NCBI RefSeq assembly: GCF_014650755.1
Contig: NZ_BMVO01000009.1
Location: 124,001-188,000 of the forward strand
Direction of reading: 5' to 3'
Source: Streptomyces chryseus
GTDB lineage: Bacteria > Actinomycetota > Actinomycetes > Streptomycetales > Streptomycetaceae
Length of the DNA: 64,000 bases
Both the position numbers and the translations under genes were made by a program. The notes under the pieces are model-generated. The model did no database searches. It was not told where the DNA came from and saw only the letters and a program-made list of their open reading frames with translations. Below, in pieces: positions 27,182-34,932 of this stretch (position 1 is its first letter; every line of letters begins with the position of its first letter).

Positions 27182-28513
27182 TCAGCCCTCCACCTTCAGG
27201 CCGCGCTTCTTCAGCTCGGAGACGGTCGCCTCGTGCCCGGCCTTCACCGCGTCCGCGAGGGTCGCGCCGCCGTCGGACACCTTGCCGAACCGGTCCTTCA
27301 TGACGGTGTTGGTGGTGCCGGTGCTCGGGCCCCACGCCCAGCCGGGCGTAATGGACGCGCCGGCGTTCTCGAAGACCTGGTAGATGTCCTGGCCGCCGAA
27401 GTACCCCGCGTCGAAGGCGGCCTTGGCCGCCGGGCGCAGCTCGGCCGCGGCCGGGAAGGCGCTCGACGTGCCGGAGGCGATCCGCGCCTCGACGCCGTCC
27501 TCGGTGGTCGTCATCCACGTCGCGAACTCGACGGCGGCCTCGGTCTTCCCGCTGTCCTTGGTCACGGCGAAGGTGGAGCCGCCCAGCATGCCACTGGCCG
27601 GCTTGCCGTCCCAGGACGGCATCGGGGCGACGGCCCACTTGCCGCTCTGCTCCGGCAGGGTGCCCGTCAGGACGCCGGCGCCCCAGGAGGCGCCGAGGTA
27701 GCCGATGGTGCCGCCGCTCTTGAGGGAGTTGGTCCACTCGGGGCTGAAGGAGGCGTTGTTGTGGACGAGGCCTTCGTCGAGGAGCCCCTGCCAGTACGCC
27801 GAGACCTTCGTCGTCGCGGGGTCGGTCGTGTCGACCTTCCAGGTGTCGCCCTCGGTCTTGAACCACCGCGCCCCGGCCTGCCAGGCCATCGCCTGGAACG
27901 TGGACGGGTCGTCGGGGAAGAAGGTGCCGATGCGGGCCTTCTTGTCGGCCTTCTTGACCTTCTCGGCGGCCTCGCGGAACTCGTCCCACGTCCTGGGGAC
28001 TTCGACGCCGTACTTCTTGAACAGGTCCTTGCGGTAGTAGAAGGCCTGCGGCGAGGCATCGAAGGGGACGGCCCAGTTCTTGCCGCCGAGGGTCGTCAGC
28101 TCGACCGCCTGCGGCAGGAACTTCTTTTTCACGTCATCGGTGAGGTGGCCGCTGATGTCCTGGACCGAGCCCTGGCTGACGAACTCGGGGAGCATCGGGT
28201 ACTCGATGGAGACCAGGTCGGGGGCGTTGCCGGCCTTCACGGCGTTGGAGATCTTGGCGTAGCCGCCGGCGTTGCCCGAGGGGATCTCCTCGTACTTCAC
28301 CCGGATGTTCTTCTGCGAGGCGTTGAAGGCGTCGACCACCTCCTTCGAGCCCTTGGCCCAGCCCCAGAAGGTGATCGAGACGGGCTTGCCGTCACTTCCG
28401 GGGGCGGCTGACTTCTTGTCCTCCGTACCGCTGCCGCCGCAGGCCGTGAGAACGGCGAGTGCGGTGGCGGCGCCGACTATGACATGGGACGTTCTGTTCC
28501 AACTGAGGCTCAC
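27182..28513 (-). CDS. Extracellular solute-binding lipoprotein (family 1)
   Basis: The 443-residue product has lipobox AVLTACGG near residue 24, then a Ser/Lys-rich linker and a CUT1-type binding protein: ITFWGWAKGSKEVVDAFN, FYYRKDLFKKYGVEVPRTWDEF, GYLGASWGAG. It captures sugar outside the membrane for the two permeases downstream. The sugar is not readable from the sequence, but the neighbouring DUF2264 protein suggests an oligosaccharide with acidic residues. A 6-2-6 inverted repeat upstream is shared with the divergent promoter at 29803. Confidence 0.93.
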   Translation of the reverse strand: MSLSWNRTSHVIVGAATALAVLTACGGSGTEDKKSAAPGSDGKPVSITFWGWAKGSKEVVDAFNASQKNIRVKYEEIPSGNAGGYAKISNAVKAGNAPDLVSIEYPMLPEFVSQGSVQDISGHLTDDVKKKFLPQAVELTTLGGKNWAVPFDASPQAFYYRKDLFKKYGVEVPRTWDEFREAAEKVKKADKKARIGTFFPDDPSTFQAMAWQAGARWFKTEGDTWKVDTTDPATTKVSAYWQGLLDEGLVHNNASFSPEWTNSLKSGGTIGYLGASWGAGVLTGTLPEQSGKWAVAPMPSWDGKPASGMLGGSTFAVTKDSGKTEAAVEFATWMTTTEDGVEARIASGTSSAFPAAAELRPAAKAAFDAGYFGGQDIYQVFENAGASITPGWAWGPSTGTTNTVMKDRFGKVSDGGATLADAVKAGHEATVSELKKRGLKVEG

Positions 28514-28577
28514 GGCACGGCTCCTGAACGGGCGGCGACATTGCGTTGGCCGTGAGTTTTGAGCCAGCGGTGAGCGA

Positions 28578-28606
28578 AGTCAAGAGCGAAAGTTCGATTG
28601 ATCGAA
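28578..28606 (-). promoter_or_regulatory. Promoter -35 and operator of the sugar transport operon
   Basis: On the minus strand a TTGACT (28583-28578) can serve as -35. Ten bp further upstream is TTCGAT-TG-ATCGAA (28593-28606), a 6-2-6 inverted repeat whose minus-strand reading contains TTCGATCA, the motif also found twice near 29780-29816. It is the likely binding site of the regulator encoded at 28613-29713. Confidence 0.6.
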
Positions 28607-28612
28607 AAAAGA

Positions 28613-29713
28613 TCAGACCGCCGCCGCGCCGCAGGACGCCCGCACGCGCAGCTGAGGAAGCAGCGCCAGGTGCCGCCGCGGCTCCGGCCCGTCCCCGCCC
28701 CGCGCCTGCCCGAGCCGCTCCAGAAGCAGCCCGGCCGCCTGCCGCCCCACCTCGCGCTTGGGCGGCGCCACCGCCGTGAGCGGGGTGTCCGCCAGCGCCG
28801 CCACCTCGTCGTCGTACGCGACGAGCGCCAGGTCCCGCGGCACCCGCACCCCCAGCTCCGCGAGCCGCTGCGCCACCTGGATCGCGTCCACGTCGTTGTG
28901 GACCAGCGCGGCCGTCGCCGCCCCGGAGGCGACGGCCGCGCGCAGGGCCTGCACCGCCGCCTCGAAGCGGTCCGGACTCACCTCCGCCGGTACGGAGTCG
29001 ATCACCTCCCGCGGCGCCCGCAGCCCCAGCACGCCGAGCGCCTGCGCGTACCCCGAGCGCACCGCCAGAGCCGTCGGGGAGTCGTCGCGGGCCATCAGCA
29101 GCGGTGCCCCGTGCCCCAGCTCCCTCAGATGGCGCACGGCCAGCAGTACTCCGTGCCGGTGGTCCGAGCAGACCCGGTCGATGCCGTCCAGCGCCGAGCC
29201 CGCCGGGGGCCGCCGCTCCAGCAGCACGGTGGGCACGGGCAGCGAGGCGATCCAGTCGCCGTACGCCGCCGGGTCGCCCGGCCGCCGCCACCCCGGTGCC
29301 ACCAGCAGCCCCTCGGCGCCCGCCGCCAGCAGGCCCTCGGTGCGCGCCTGGTCCTCCTCGGGGCGGTAGTCCGAGATCCGCAGGACCAGCCGGGCCCCGG
29401 CCCGCGCGGCGGCCTCGTGCGCGCCCCGGACGACCTCGGCGAAGTAGTACGTCGCGGAGGGGGCCAGCATGCCGAGCACCACACCGCCGGAGCCCCCGGC
29501 CGGCGCGGCGGCCGGGCCGCCACGCTCCCGGGGCCACGACACCGAGCCGTGGACCCGGTCGAGCAGCCCCCGCCCCGCCAGTTCCTCCACGTCCCGGCGC
29601 ACCGTGACGGGCGAGACGCCCAGCAGGCCGGCGAGGTCGGAGACCCGGGCCGAGCCCCGTTCCCGTACCAGGCCCAGCAGTCGGTCGTGACGTTCAGCAG
29701 CACTCTCGCGCAC
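28613..29713 (-). CDS. Transcriptional regulator with DeoR-type HTH and LacI-type sugar-binding domain
   Basis: The 366-residue protein has an N-terminal DeoR-like winged HTH (about 1-55: RVSDLAGLLGVSPVTVRRDVEEL) joined to a periplasmic-binding-protein fold like LacI regulators (VLGMLAPSATYYFAEVVRGAH, LLLARD-type and VHNDVDAIQVAQRLAELGVRVPRDLALVAYDD). It is a ligand-responsive repressor of the surrounding transport genes by position and family. The GTG at 29713 follows GAGGGG; upstream ATG/GTG codons would extend into the operator region and are not preferred. Confidence 0.88.
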   Translation of the reverse strand: MRESAAERHDRLLGLVRERGSARVSDLAGLLGVSPVTVRRDVEELAGRGLLDRVHGSVSWPRERGGPAAAPAGGSGGVVLGMLAPSATYYFAEVVRGAHEAAARAGARLVLRISDYRPEEDQARTEGLLAAGAEGLLVAPGWRRPGDPAAYGDWIASLPVPTVLLERRPPAGSALDGIDRVCSDHRHGVLLAVRHLRELGHGAPLLMARDDSPTALAVRSGYAQALGVLGLRAPREVIDSVPAEVSPDRFEAAVQALRAAVASGAATAALVHNDVDAIQVAQRLAELGVRVPRDLALVAYDDEVAALADTPLTAVAPPKREVGRQAAGLLLERLGQARGGDGPEPRRHLALLPQLRVRASCGAAAV

Positions 29714-29763
29714 GGCGGCGGTCCCCTCGCGGTGTGTGGCACGGCGTTCAGTGAAGCAGTGCG

Positions 29764-29832
29764 ATCGAACGATAGAAGTTTCGATCATCCAACCGCAATC
29801 CATTGACGTTCGATCAGCCCGGGTCCTAGATT
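29764..29832 (+). promoter_or_regulatory. Divergent promoter with repeated TTCGATCA operator sites
   Basis: A -35 TTGACG (29803-29808) and -10 TAGATT (29827-29832) with an 18-bp spacer drive the DUF2264 gene. TTCGATCA lies inside that spacer (29809-29816) and again at 29780-29787; ATCGAA at 29764-29769 is an inverted half-site. A repressor bound in the spacer would shut the promoter directly. The same motif lies before the transport operon. Confidence 0.65.
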
Positions 29833-29865
29833 CCGGGACGCACAGACAGCACCCAGGGGAGCATC

Positions 29866-31656
29866 ATGCCGTTCGGGAACCGCGACGACTGGGCGGCGAC
29901 CGCCGACCAGCTCCTGCTGGCCGTACGCCCCTACGCGACCCCGCGCCGCGCCCTGATCAACCTGCCCGGCTCCCGCCCCAGTCGCTCCGGTCCGCGCTCC
30001 GACGGCCTCGAAGGCTTCGCCCGTACGTTCCTGCTCGCCGCCCTGCGGGTAGCGGGCGCGGGCGGCCACGACCCGCTGGGCCACCTCGCCCGCTACGCGG
30101 AAGGGCTCGCCGCCGGCACCGAGAACCCGGTCCCCGACCGCGAGTTGACCACCGAAGCGCCCGAGTCATGGCCGCTGATGGCCGACGTGCGCCAGGCCGT
30201 CGTCGAATCCGCCTCCCTCGCCCTCGCCCTGCGCCTCACCCGCCCCTGGCTGTGGGACACCCTCGACGAACGCACCCGCGCCCGCGCCGTCGACTGGCTG
30301 CTGCCCGCCCTCGGCCCGTCCCCCGTCGACAACAACTGGTGGCTCTTCGGCCTCACCGTCGCCGGATTCCTCCAGGACGCCGGCATCGAGACGGACCGCG
30401 CCCGGGCCACGATCGACCGCTCCCTCGCCCGCGTCGAGGAATGGCACCTGGGCGACGGCTGGTACAGCGACGGCCCGAACCGCGCCTTCGACCACTACAA
30501 CCCCTGGGCCCTGCACTTCTATCCGGTCCTGCACGCCCACCTCGCCGGCGACCGGGACCTCCTCGACCGCTACGGCCCCCGCCTGCACGCCCAACTCGAA
30601 GCCCACACCCGGATGTTCGACGCCAACGGCGCCCCCATGCCGTACGGCCGCTCCCTCACCTACCGCTTCGCCGCCGCGGCCGCCCCCTGGCTCGGCGCGC
30701 TCACCGGCCACACCCCGCTCACCCCCGGCGCCACCCGCCGCCTGGCCACCGGCACCCTGCGGTACTTCCTCGACCGCGGCGCCGTCGACGACCGGGGGCT
30801 GCTGACGCCGGGCTGGCACGGCCCGTACGCCCCGGTCCTCCAGAGCTACTCGGGCCCCGCCTCCCCCTACTGGGCGTCCAAGGGCTTCCTCGGCCTGCTG
30901 CTCCCCGCCGGCCACCCGGTCTGGACGGACCCCGAAGAGCCGCTGCCGGTGGAGAGGGGCGACGCCGTCACCACCCTCGGCCCGCCCAACCTGCTGATCC
31001 AGTCCACGGTGGCCGACGGTCTCGTACGCCTGCACAACCACGGCAGCAACCACGTCGGCCCGGACGACGACCCCGGCTACGCCCGCTTCGCCTACTCCAC
31101 CCGCACCGGACCCACCCACGACAGCGCCGACAACCACTTCGCGCTGCTCATCGACGGCGCCTGGACCCGGCGCGGCCCCGCCCGGCCGCTGGACAACGGC
31201 CCCGGCCGGGCCGCCTCCGCGCACACGCCCGCGCCCGGCGTCCGCGTGGTGTCCGCCACCGCCGCCCACGGCCGCGCCGAACTGCGCGCCCACCTCGTCA
31301 CCGGCGCGCCCGAGGGCACGCCCGTACGCCAGACCGGCTGGGCCACCGACGCCGAGCCGGCCGACCCGCTCCACCCGGCCGAGGGCCGGCTGACCGCCCA
31401 ACTGCACCCGGTCCACGGCTACACCGGCGCGCACGACGCGCCGACCGGCTCGACCCTGGCCGCGCCCCGCACCCGTACCGCCGCGCTCGACGGACACACC
31501 ACGGCGGGCGACTCGCTCTTCGTCGCCCTCGCCTCGCTGACCGCCGAACCCGGCCCGGCGCCGGTCGCCACGCTCGCCGACGTCCGGGTCACCGGCCGCA
31601 CCGTGCACGTCACCTGGGCGGACGGCCCGGCCACCCGGCTGTCCCTGGACTACTGA
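29866..31656 (+). CDS. DUF2264 domain protein (alpha/alpha-barrel, glycosidase-like)
   Basis: The product has 596 residues. Residues 1-370 are the DUF2264 barrel: YATPRRALINLPG, DGLEGFARTFLLAALRVAG, NNWWLFGLTVAGFLQDAG, LGDGWYSDGPNRAFDHYNPWALHFYP and ASPYWASKGFLGLLLP. The rest is beta-rich. There is no signal peptide, so it acts inside the cell on imported material. DUF2264 proteins have been linked to a beta-glucuronidase glycoside hydrolase family; I give that from memory and infer an oligosaccharide or uronide substrate. The ATG at 29866 follows AGGGGA. It diverges from the regulator gene, and its stop overlaps the SDR stop by 7 nt. Confidence 0.88.
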   Translation: MPFGNRDDWAATADQLLLAVRPYATPRRALINLPGSRPSRSGPRSDGLEGFARTFLLAALRVAGAGGHDPLGHLARYAEGLAAGTENPVPDRELTTEAPESWPLMADVRQAVVESASLALALRLTRPWLWDTLDERTRARAVDWLLPALGPSPVDNNWWLFGLTVAGFLQDAGIETDRARATIDRSLARVEEWHLGDGWYSDGPNRAFDHYNPWALHFYPVLHAHLAGDRDLLDRYGPRLHAQLEAHTRMFDANGAPMPYGRSLTYRFAAAAAPWLGALTGHTPLTPGATRRLATGTLRYFLDRGAVDDRGLLTPGWHGPYAPVLQSYSGPASPYWASKGFLGLLLPAGHPVWTDPEEPLPVERGDAVTTLGPPNLLIQSTVADGLVRLHNHGSNHVGPDDDPGYARFAYSTRTGPTHDSADNHFALLIDGAWTRRGPARPLDNGPGRAASAHTPAPGVRVVSATAAHGRAELRAHLVTGAPEGTPVRQTGWATDAEPADPLHPAEGRLTAQLHPVHGYTGAHDAPTGSTLAAPRTRTAALDGHTTAGDSLFVALASLTAEPGPAPVATLADVRVTGRTVHVTWADGPATRLSLDY

Positions 31657-32423
31657 GGCCCGTACTTGCGGCCGGTCTTCGAGGAGATCCCTCCCAGCAG
31701 CCCGCGCGGCGCCAGCTTCACCGCGCCCATCAGCGCCTTGTACCGGGGGTCCGGCACCGACACCGTCTTCCCGCGCGCCAGGTCGCCCATCGCCGCGGCC
31801 ACCAGCTTGTCCGCGTCGAGCCACATCCAGCCCGGGATGTTGTCCGTCCCCATCCCGGCCCGCTCGTGGAACTCCGTCCGCACGAAGCCCGGGCACAGCG
31901 CCATCAGCCGCACTCCGCTCCCCGCCAGGTCCCGCGCCGCGCCCTGCGTGAACTGCACGACCCACGCCTTCGAGGCGCCGTACGTCCCGCGCGGCACGAA
32001 GGCCGCGACCGACGCGACGTTGACGACGCCGCCGCGCCCCCGCTCCTTCATCCCCGCCGTGGCGGCGGCCGTCAGCCGCAGGACCGCCTCGCAGTGCACC
32101 TTCAGCATGGTCAGCTCGTCGGCCATGGACACTTCGAGGAAGCGCCCCTTGTTGCCGAAGCCGGCGTTGTTGACCAGCAGATCCACCGGATGCCTGCGGT
32201 CCGCGAGCCGCGCCTCGACCGACGCGATGCCGGCCTCCGTCGACAGGTCGGCGGTCAGCACCTCCGCCTCGATGCCGTGCAGGTCGTGCAGCTCTGTCGC
32301 CTGCTCCTGGAGCCGCTTGGTGTCGCGGGCCACCAGCACCAGGTTGTGCCCGTCGGTGGCGAGGCGCCGGGCGAAGGCGGCGCCGATGCCCGCTGTCGCT
32401 CCTGTAATCAGTGCAGTCGTCAT
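31650..32423 (-). CDS. Short-chain dehydrogenase/reductase
   Basis: This 257-residue classical SDR has the cofactor motif TGATAGIGAAFARRLA, LLVNNAGFG, catalytic Ser in VNVASVAAF and the YxxxK pair in TYGASKAW. The C-terminus (YKALMGAVKLAPRGLLGG) is typical of the DltE/YdfG-like group acting on fatty or general carbonyl substrates. The substrate is unknown. It lies 10 nt from the MOSC gene upstream and may be co-transcribed with it. Confidence 0.9.
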   Translation of the reverse strand: MTTALITGATAGIGAAFARRLATDGHNLVLVARDTKRLQEQATELHDLHGIEAEVLTADLSTEAGIASVEARLADRRHPVDLLVNNAGFGNKGRFLEVSMADELTMLKVHCEAVLRLTAAATAGMKERGRGGVVNVASVAAFVPRGTYGASKAWVVQFTQGAARDLAGSGVRLMALCPGFVRTEFHERAGMGTDNIPGWMWLDADKLVAAAMGDLARGKTVSVPDPRYKALMGAVKLAPRGLLGGISSKTGRKYGPQ

Positions 32424-32433
32424 GCGGGGCACG

Positions 32434-33141
32434 TTAGTGCCCCGCGGATCCCGGGCGCCCGCCAGGCTTCGCGGCCGATGACTGTCGGGTGACGTACTTG
32501 CGCGCGGCCGCCAGCGCCTCCGGGTGCAGCGCGTCACCGGCCGCGAGAACCCGCGGCAGCAGCTCGCGCTCCGTCGTCTCCGACCGGAACTGCACGTTCA
32601 CCGTCACGTCGTGGGAGGGGCGGTGCACGATCTCGACCGCGTCGCCCGCCCGTATCTCACCGGGCTCGATCACCCGCAGGTACGCCCCGGGCGCGGCCCG
32701 CCGCGTGAAGCGCCGGACCCAGCCCTTCTCACCGAGGGAGTCCGCGAACGTACGGCAGGGAATGCGGCCGCACGTCACCTCCAGGACCAAGTCGGCCCCG
32801 ATCCGCCAGCGTTCACCGATCAGCGCGCCGTTCACGTCGAGGCCGAGGGTGGTGAGGTTCTCCCCGAACGCCCCGTTGGCCAGCGTGCGTCCGAGCTCGC
32901 GCTCCCAGCCGTCGAGGTCCTCGCGGGCGAAGGCGTACACCGCCTGGTCGTCCCCTCCGTGATGGCGCGTGTCGCACACCGCGTCCCCCACGAGACCGCT
33001 CGCGCCGACCCCCTTGGGACCGGGCGCCACCACCCGTACGGGCCCGTCGGCCGGACGCTTGTGGATGCCGGTCGTGCCGCTCGGGGCGTCGGTCCAGCCG
33101 ACCGCCTCGGCGCGGCCCAGATTCACGGTCAAAAGCTTCAT
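32434..33141 (-). CDS. MOSC domain-containing protein
   Basis: The 235-residue protein has the MOSC fold of YiiM type: GVGASGLVGDAVCDTRHHGG, QAVYAFAREDLDGWE, FGENLTTLGLDV, and the conserved Cys in CGRIPCRTF. MOSC proteins handle sulfur or molybdenum-cofactor-linked reactions. The exact role here is unknown. It is divergent from the LysR gene with 80 bp between them, so the LysR protein may control it. Confidence 0.9.
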   Translation of the reverse strand: MKLLTVNLGRAEAVGWTDAPSGTTGIHKRPADGPVRVVAPGPKGVGASGLVGDAVCDTRHHGGDDQAVYAFAREDLDGWERELGRTLANGAFGENLTTLGLDVNGALIGERWRIGADLVLEVTCGRIPCRTFADSLGEKGWVRRFTRRAAPGAYLRVIEPGEIRAGDAVEIVHRPSHDVTVNVQFRSETTERELLPRVLAAGDALHPEALAAARKYVTRQSSAAKPGGRPGSAGH

Positions 33142-33221
33142 GGCCGAACGCTAACCGGCCGTGAATCAAAGTCGCTCGCCATTATTCCGCATCACATCCA
33201 AGCGTCGCTTATGCTCGGAGT

Positions 33222-34118
33222 GTGATCGAAGCCCGTCATCTCCGCGTCCTGCGCGCAGTCGCCGCCACCGGCTCCTTCTCCGCCGCCGCGCGCGAACTCG
33301 GCTGCACCCAGCCCGCCGTCAGTCAGCAGATGAAGGCCCTCGAACAGTCCGCGGGCACTCCCCTCCTCATCCGTACCGGCCGCGAGATGCGCCTCACGCA
33401 GGCGGGCGAGGTCCTCGTCCGGCACGCCGCAGGCATCCTCGCCGGGCTGACCGCCGCCGAGGAGGAGGTCGCCGCCATCGCGGGGCTGCGCGCCGGCCGC
33501 GTCCGGCTGGTGTCGTTCCCCAGCGGCAGCTCCACCCTCGTCCCCACCGCGCTGGCCGCCCTCCGCGCCGCCCACCCCGGCACCCGGGTCTCCCTGGTCG
33601 ACGCGGAGCCCCCGCGCTCGGTCGAGATGCTGCGCGAGGGCGACTGCGACGTGGCGCTCGCCTTCCGGTACGGGCCGGGCGGGGCCGCCGAGGACTGGGA
33701 CGACCTGGTCGTACGCCCGCTGCTGACCGATCGCCTCGTCGGCCTGGTCCCCGAGGGGCACCGGCTCGCGGACGCCGGTCAGGTCGGCATCGGAGAACTC
33801 GCCGACGAACCGTGGATCGCCGGCTGCCCGCGCTGCCGCAGGCAGTTGGTGGAGGTGTGCGAGAGCGCGGGCTTCACGCCCCGCATCGACTTCGCGACCG
33901 ACGACTATCCCGCCGTGATCGGCCTGGTCGGCGCCGGGATGGGGGTGGCGGTCCTGCCCGAGCTGGCGATGGAGTCGGTACGCCCGAAGGGTGCGCGCAC
34001 CGTGGCGGTGGAGCCCGCCGTGCGGCGCGAGATCGTGGCGCTCACGCTCCCGGACCTCGCGCAGGTGCCGGCGGTCGCGGCCACGCTCGACCAGCTGGCA
34101 CTGGCCGCGGCTCGCTGA
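33222..34118 (+). CDS. LysR-family transcriptional regulator
   Basis: The 298-residue protein has an N-terminal winged HTH (MIEARHLRVLRAVAATGSFS, LGCTQPAVSQQMKALEQ) and a two-lobe effector domain (VRLVSFPSGSSTLVPTALA, IGLVGAGMGVAVLPELAM). The effector domain has a Cys-Arg rich loop (GCPRCRRQLVEVC). TATGCT at 33210-33215 ends 6 nt before the GTG, which suggests a leaderless message. The usual target of such a regulator is the divergent gene, here the MOSC protein. Confidence 0.93.
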   Translation: MIEARHLRVLRAVAATGSFSAAARELGCTQPAVSQQMKALEQSAGTPLLIRTGREMRLTQAGEVLVRHAAGILAGLTAAEEEVAAIAGLRAGRVRLVSFPSGSSTLVPTALAALRAAHPGTRVSLVDAEPPRSVEMLREGDCDVALAFRYGPGGAAEDWDDLVVRPLLTDRLVGLVPEGHRLADAGQVGIGELADEPWIAGCPRCRRQLVEVCESAGFTPRIDFATDDYPAVIGLVGAGMGVAVLPELAMESVRPKGARTVAVEPAVRREIVALTLPDLAQVPAVAATLDQLALAAAR

Positions 34119-34216
34119 GCGGCGGGGCGTTGCGCGGAGGGGCCGTGCGCCGTGTGAGGCAGGCCCTCCGGGTGACATGGACCCGCCCTGTGATGCAGAA
34201 ACGTTCCTTCAGAGGT

Positions 34217-34543
34217 TCAGGGGTCAGGCGTCCCGGCGGGCCCCGACGACGCCGCGATGAGGCGGGTGCGGGCGCGGCCCATCAGCTCCTCGCGCTCGTC
34301 CTCGGTCAGGCCGCCCCACACGCCGTAGGGCTCACGCACCGCCAGGGCGTGCGCCGCGCACTCGGCGCGTACCGGGCACCTCATGCAGACCTCCTTAGCC
34401 GAGTTCTCACGCGCACTTCGCGCCGCGCCCCGCTCTCCCTCCGGATGAAAGAAGAGCGAGCTGTCCACCCCGCGGCACGCCGCGAGCAGCTGCCAGTCCC
34501 ACAGGTCGGCATTGGGTCCGGGAAGGCGGGAGAAATCTGCCAT
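34217..34543 (-). CDS. whiD: WhiB-like sporulation regulator WhiD
   Basis: WhiD is a [4Fe-4S] WhiB-family regulator needed late in sporulation for spore septation and maturation. It has 108 residues, with the four cluster Cys at 23, 53, 56 and 62 (AACRG and VCMRCPVRAEC), the GVWGG turn and basic tail. Its position beside bldM matches the known Streptomyces locus. The ATG at 34543 follows AAGGGG. The upstream region has a 12-bp palindrome and a 7-4-7 inverted repeat. Confidence 0.95.
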   Translation of the reverse strand: MADFSRLPGPNADLWDWQLLAACRGVDSSLFFHPEGERGAARSARENSAKEVCMRCPVRAECAAHALAVREPYGVWGGLTEDEREELMGRARTRLIAASSGPAGTPDP

Positions 34544-34595
34544 TGCTTGTCCCCTTGCGTCGATGCATCGAGAGCGTCTGGACCGTGAGGCGGCG

Positions 34596-34613
34596 TCTAC
34601 TTGTGGAAGTAGA
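34596..34613. promoter_or_regulatory. Inverted repeat upstream of whiD
   Basis: TCTACTT-GTGG-AAGTAGA has perfect 7-bp arms and lies 53 nt upstream of the whiD start codon. A binding site for a developmental regulator is plausible; which one is unknown. Confidence 0.5.
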
Positions 34614-34771
34614 TGTAAATATGACTCATTGCGAATCTAGCCACAGACACCAGCAAAACGGAAGAAAAGCCGCTAAATGGGGCATACCTTTACTTACTTG
34701 GCATGGCGACCCTCGATGCGCTTCTGTGCGACCAGGCCCTCACGTAGAGTGCCGATGGCGCCCGTCCGACC

Positions 34772-34799
34772 CGTAACTCTTTCGAGTGACCGTCGTTGA
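34772..34799 (+). promoter_or_regulatory. SigBldN-type promoter of bldM
   Basis: CGTAAC (34772-34777) and CGTTGA (34794-34799) with a 16-bp spacer match the elements known for the ECF sigma factor BldN, whose classic target is bldMp1. A leader of about 125 nt would follow. Confidence 0.8.
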
Positions 34800-34932
34800 G
34801 AGTGCGAGGCGGTTGAAAGTACAAGCGATCGGGCAAGTGTCCGAGAGCGTCAATCGCACAGGTGACGAAATATGTACCAGCCTGGAGGCTCAAGGTGACG
34901 CGCAGCAGCTGTGAGAGCCGCGGAGGACAGTC

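Larger units (their letters stand above)
34544..34932. other. whiD-bldM divergent intergenic region (389 nt)
   Basis: No gene is seen. The part near 34610-34700 is much poorer in GC than the surroundings. It holds the palindrome TCGATGCATCGA (34560-34571) in the whiD leader, the 7-4-7 repeat at 34596-34613, the shared 11-mer GTAAATATGAC (34615-34625) and the SigBldN-type promoter of bldM at 34772-34799. Confidence 0.7.
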
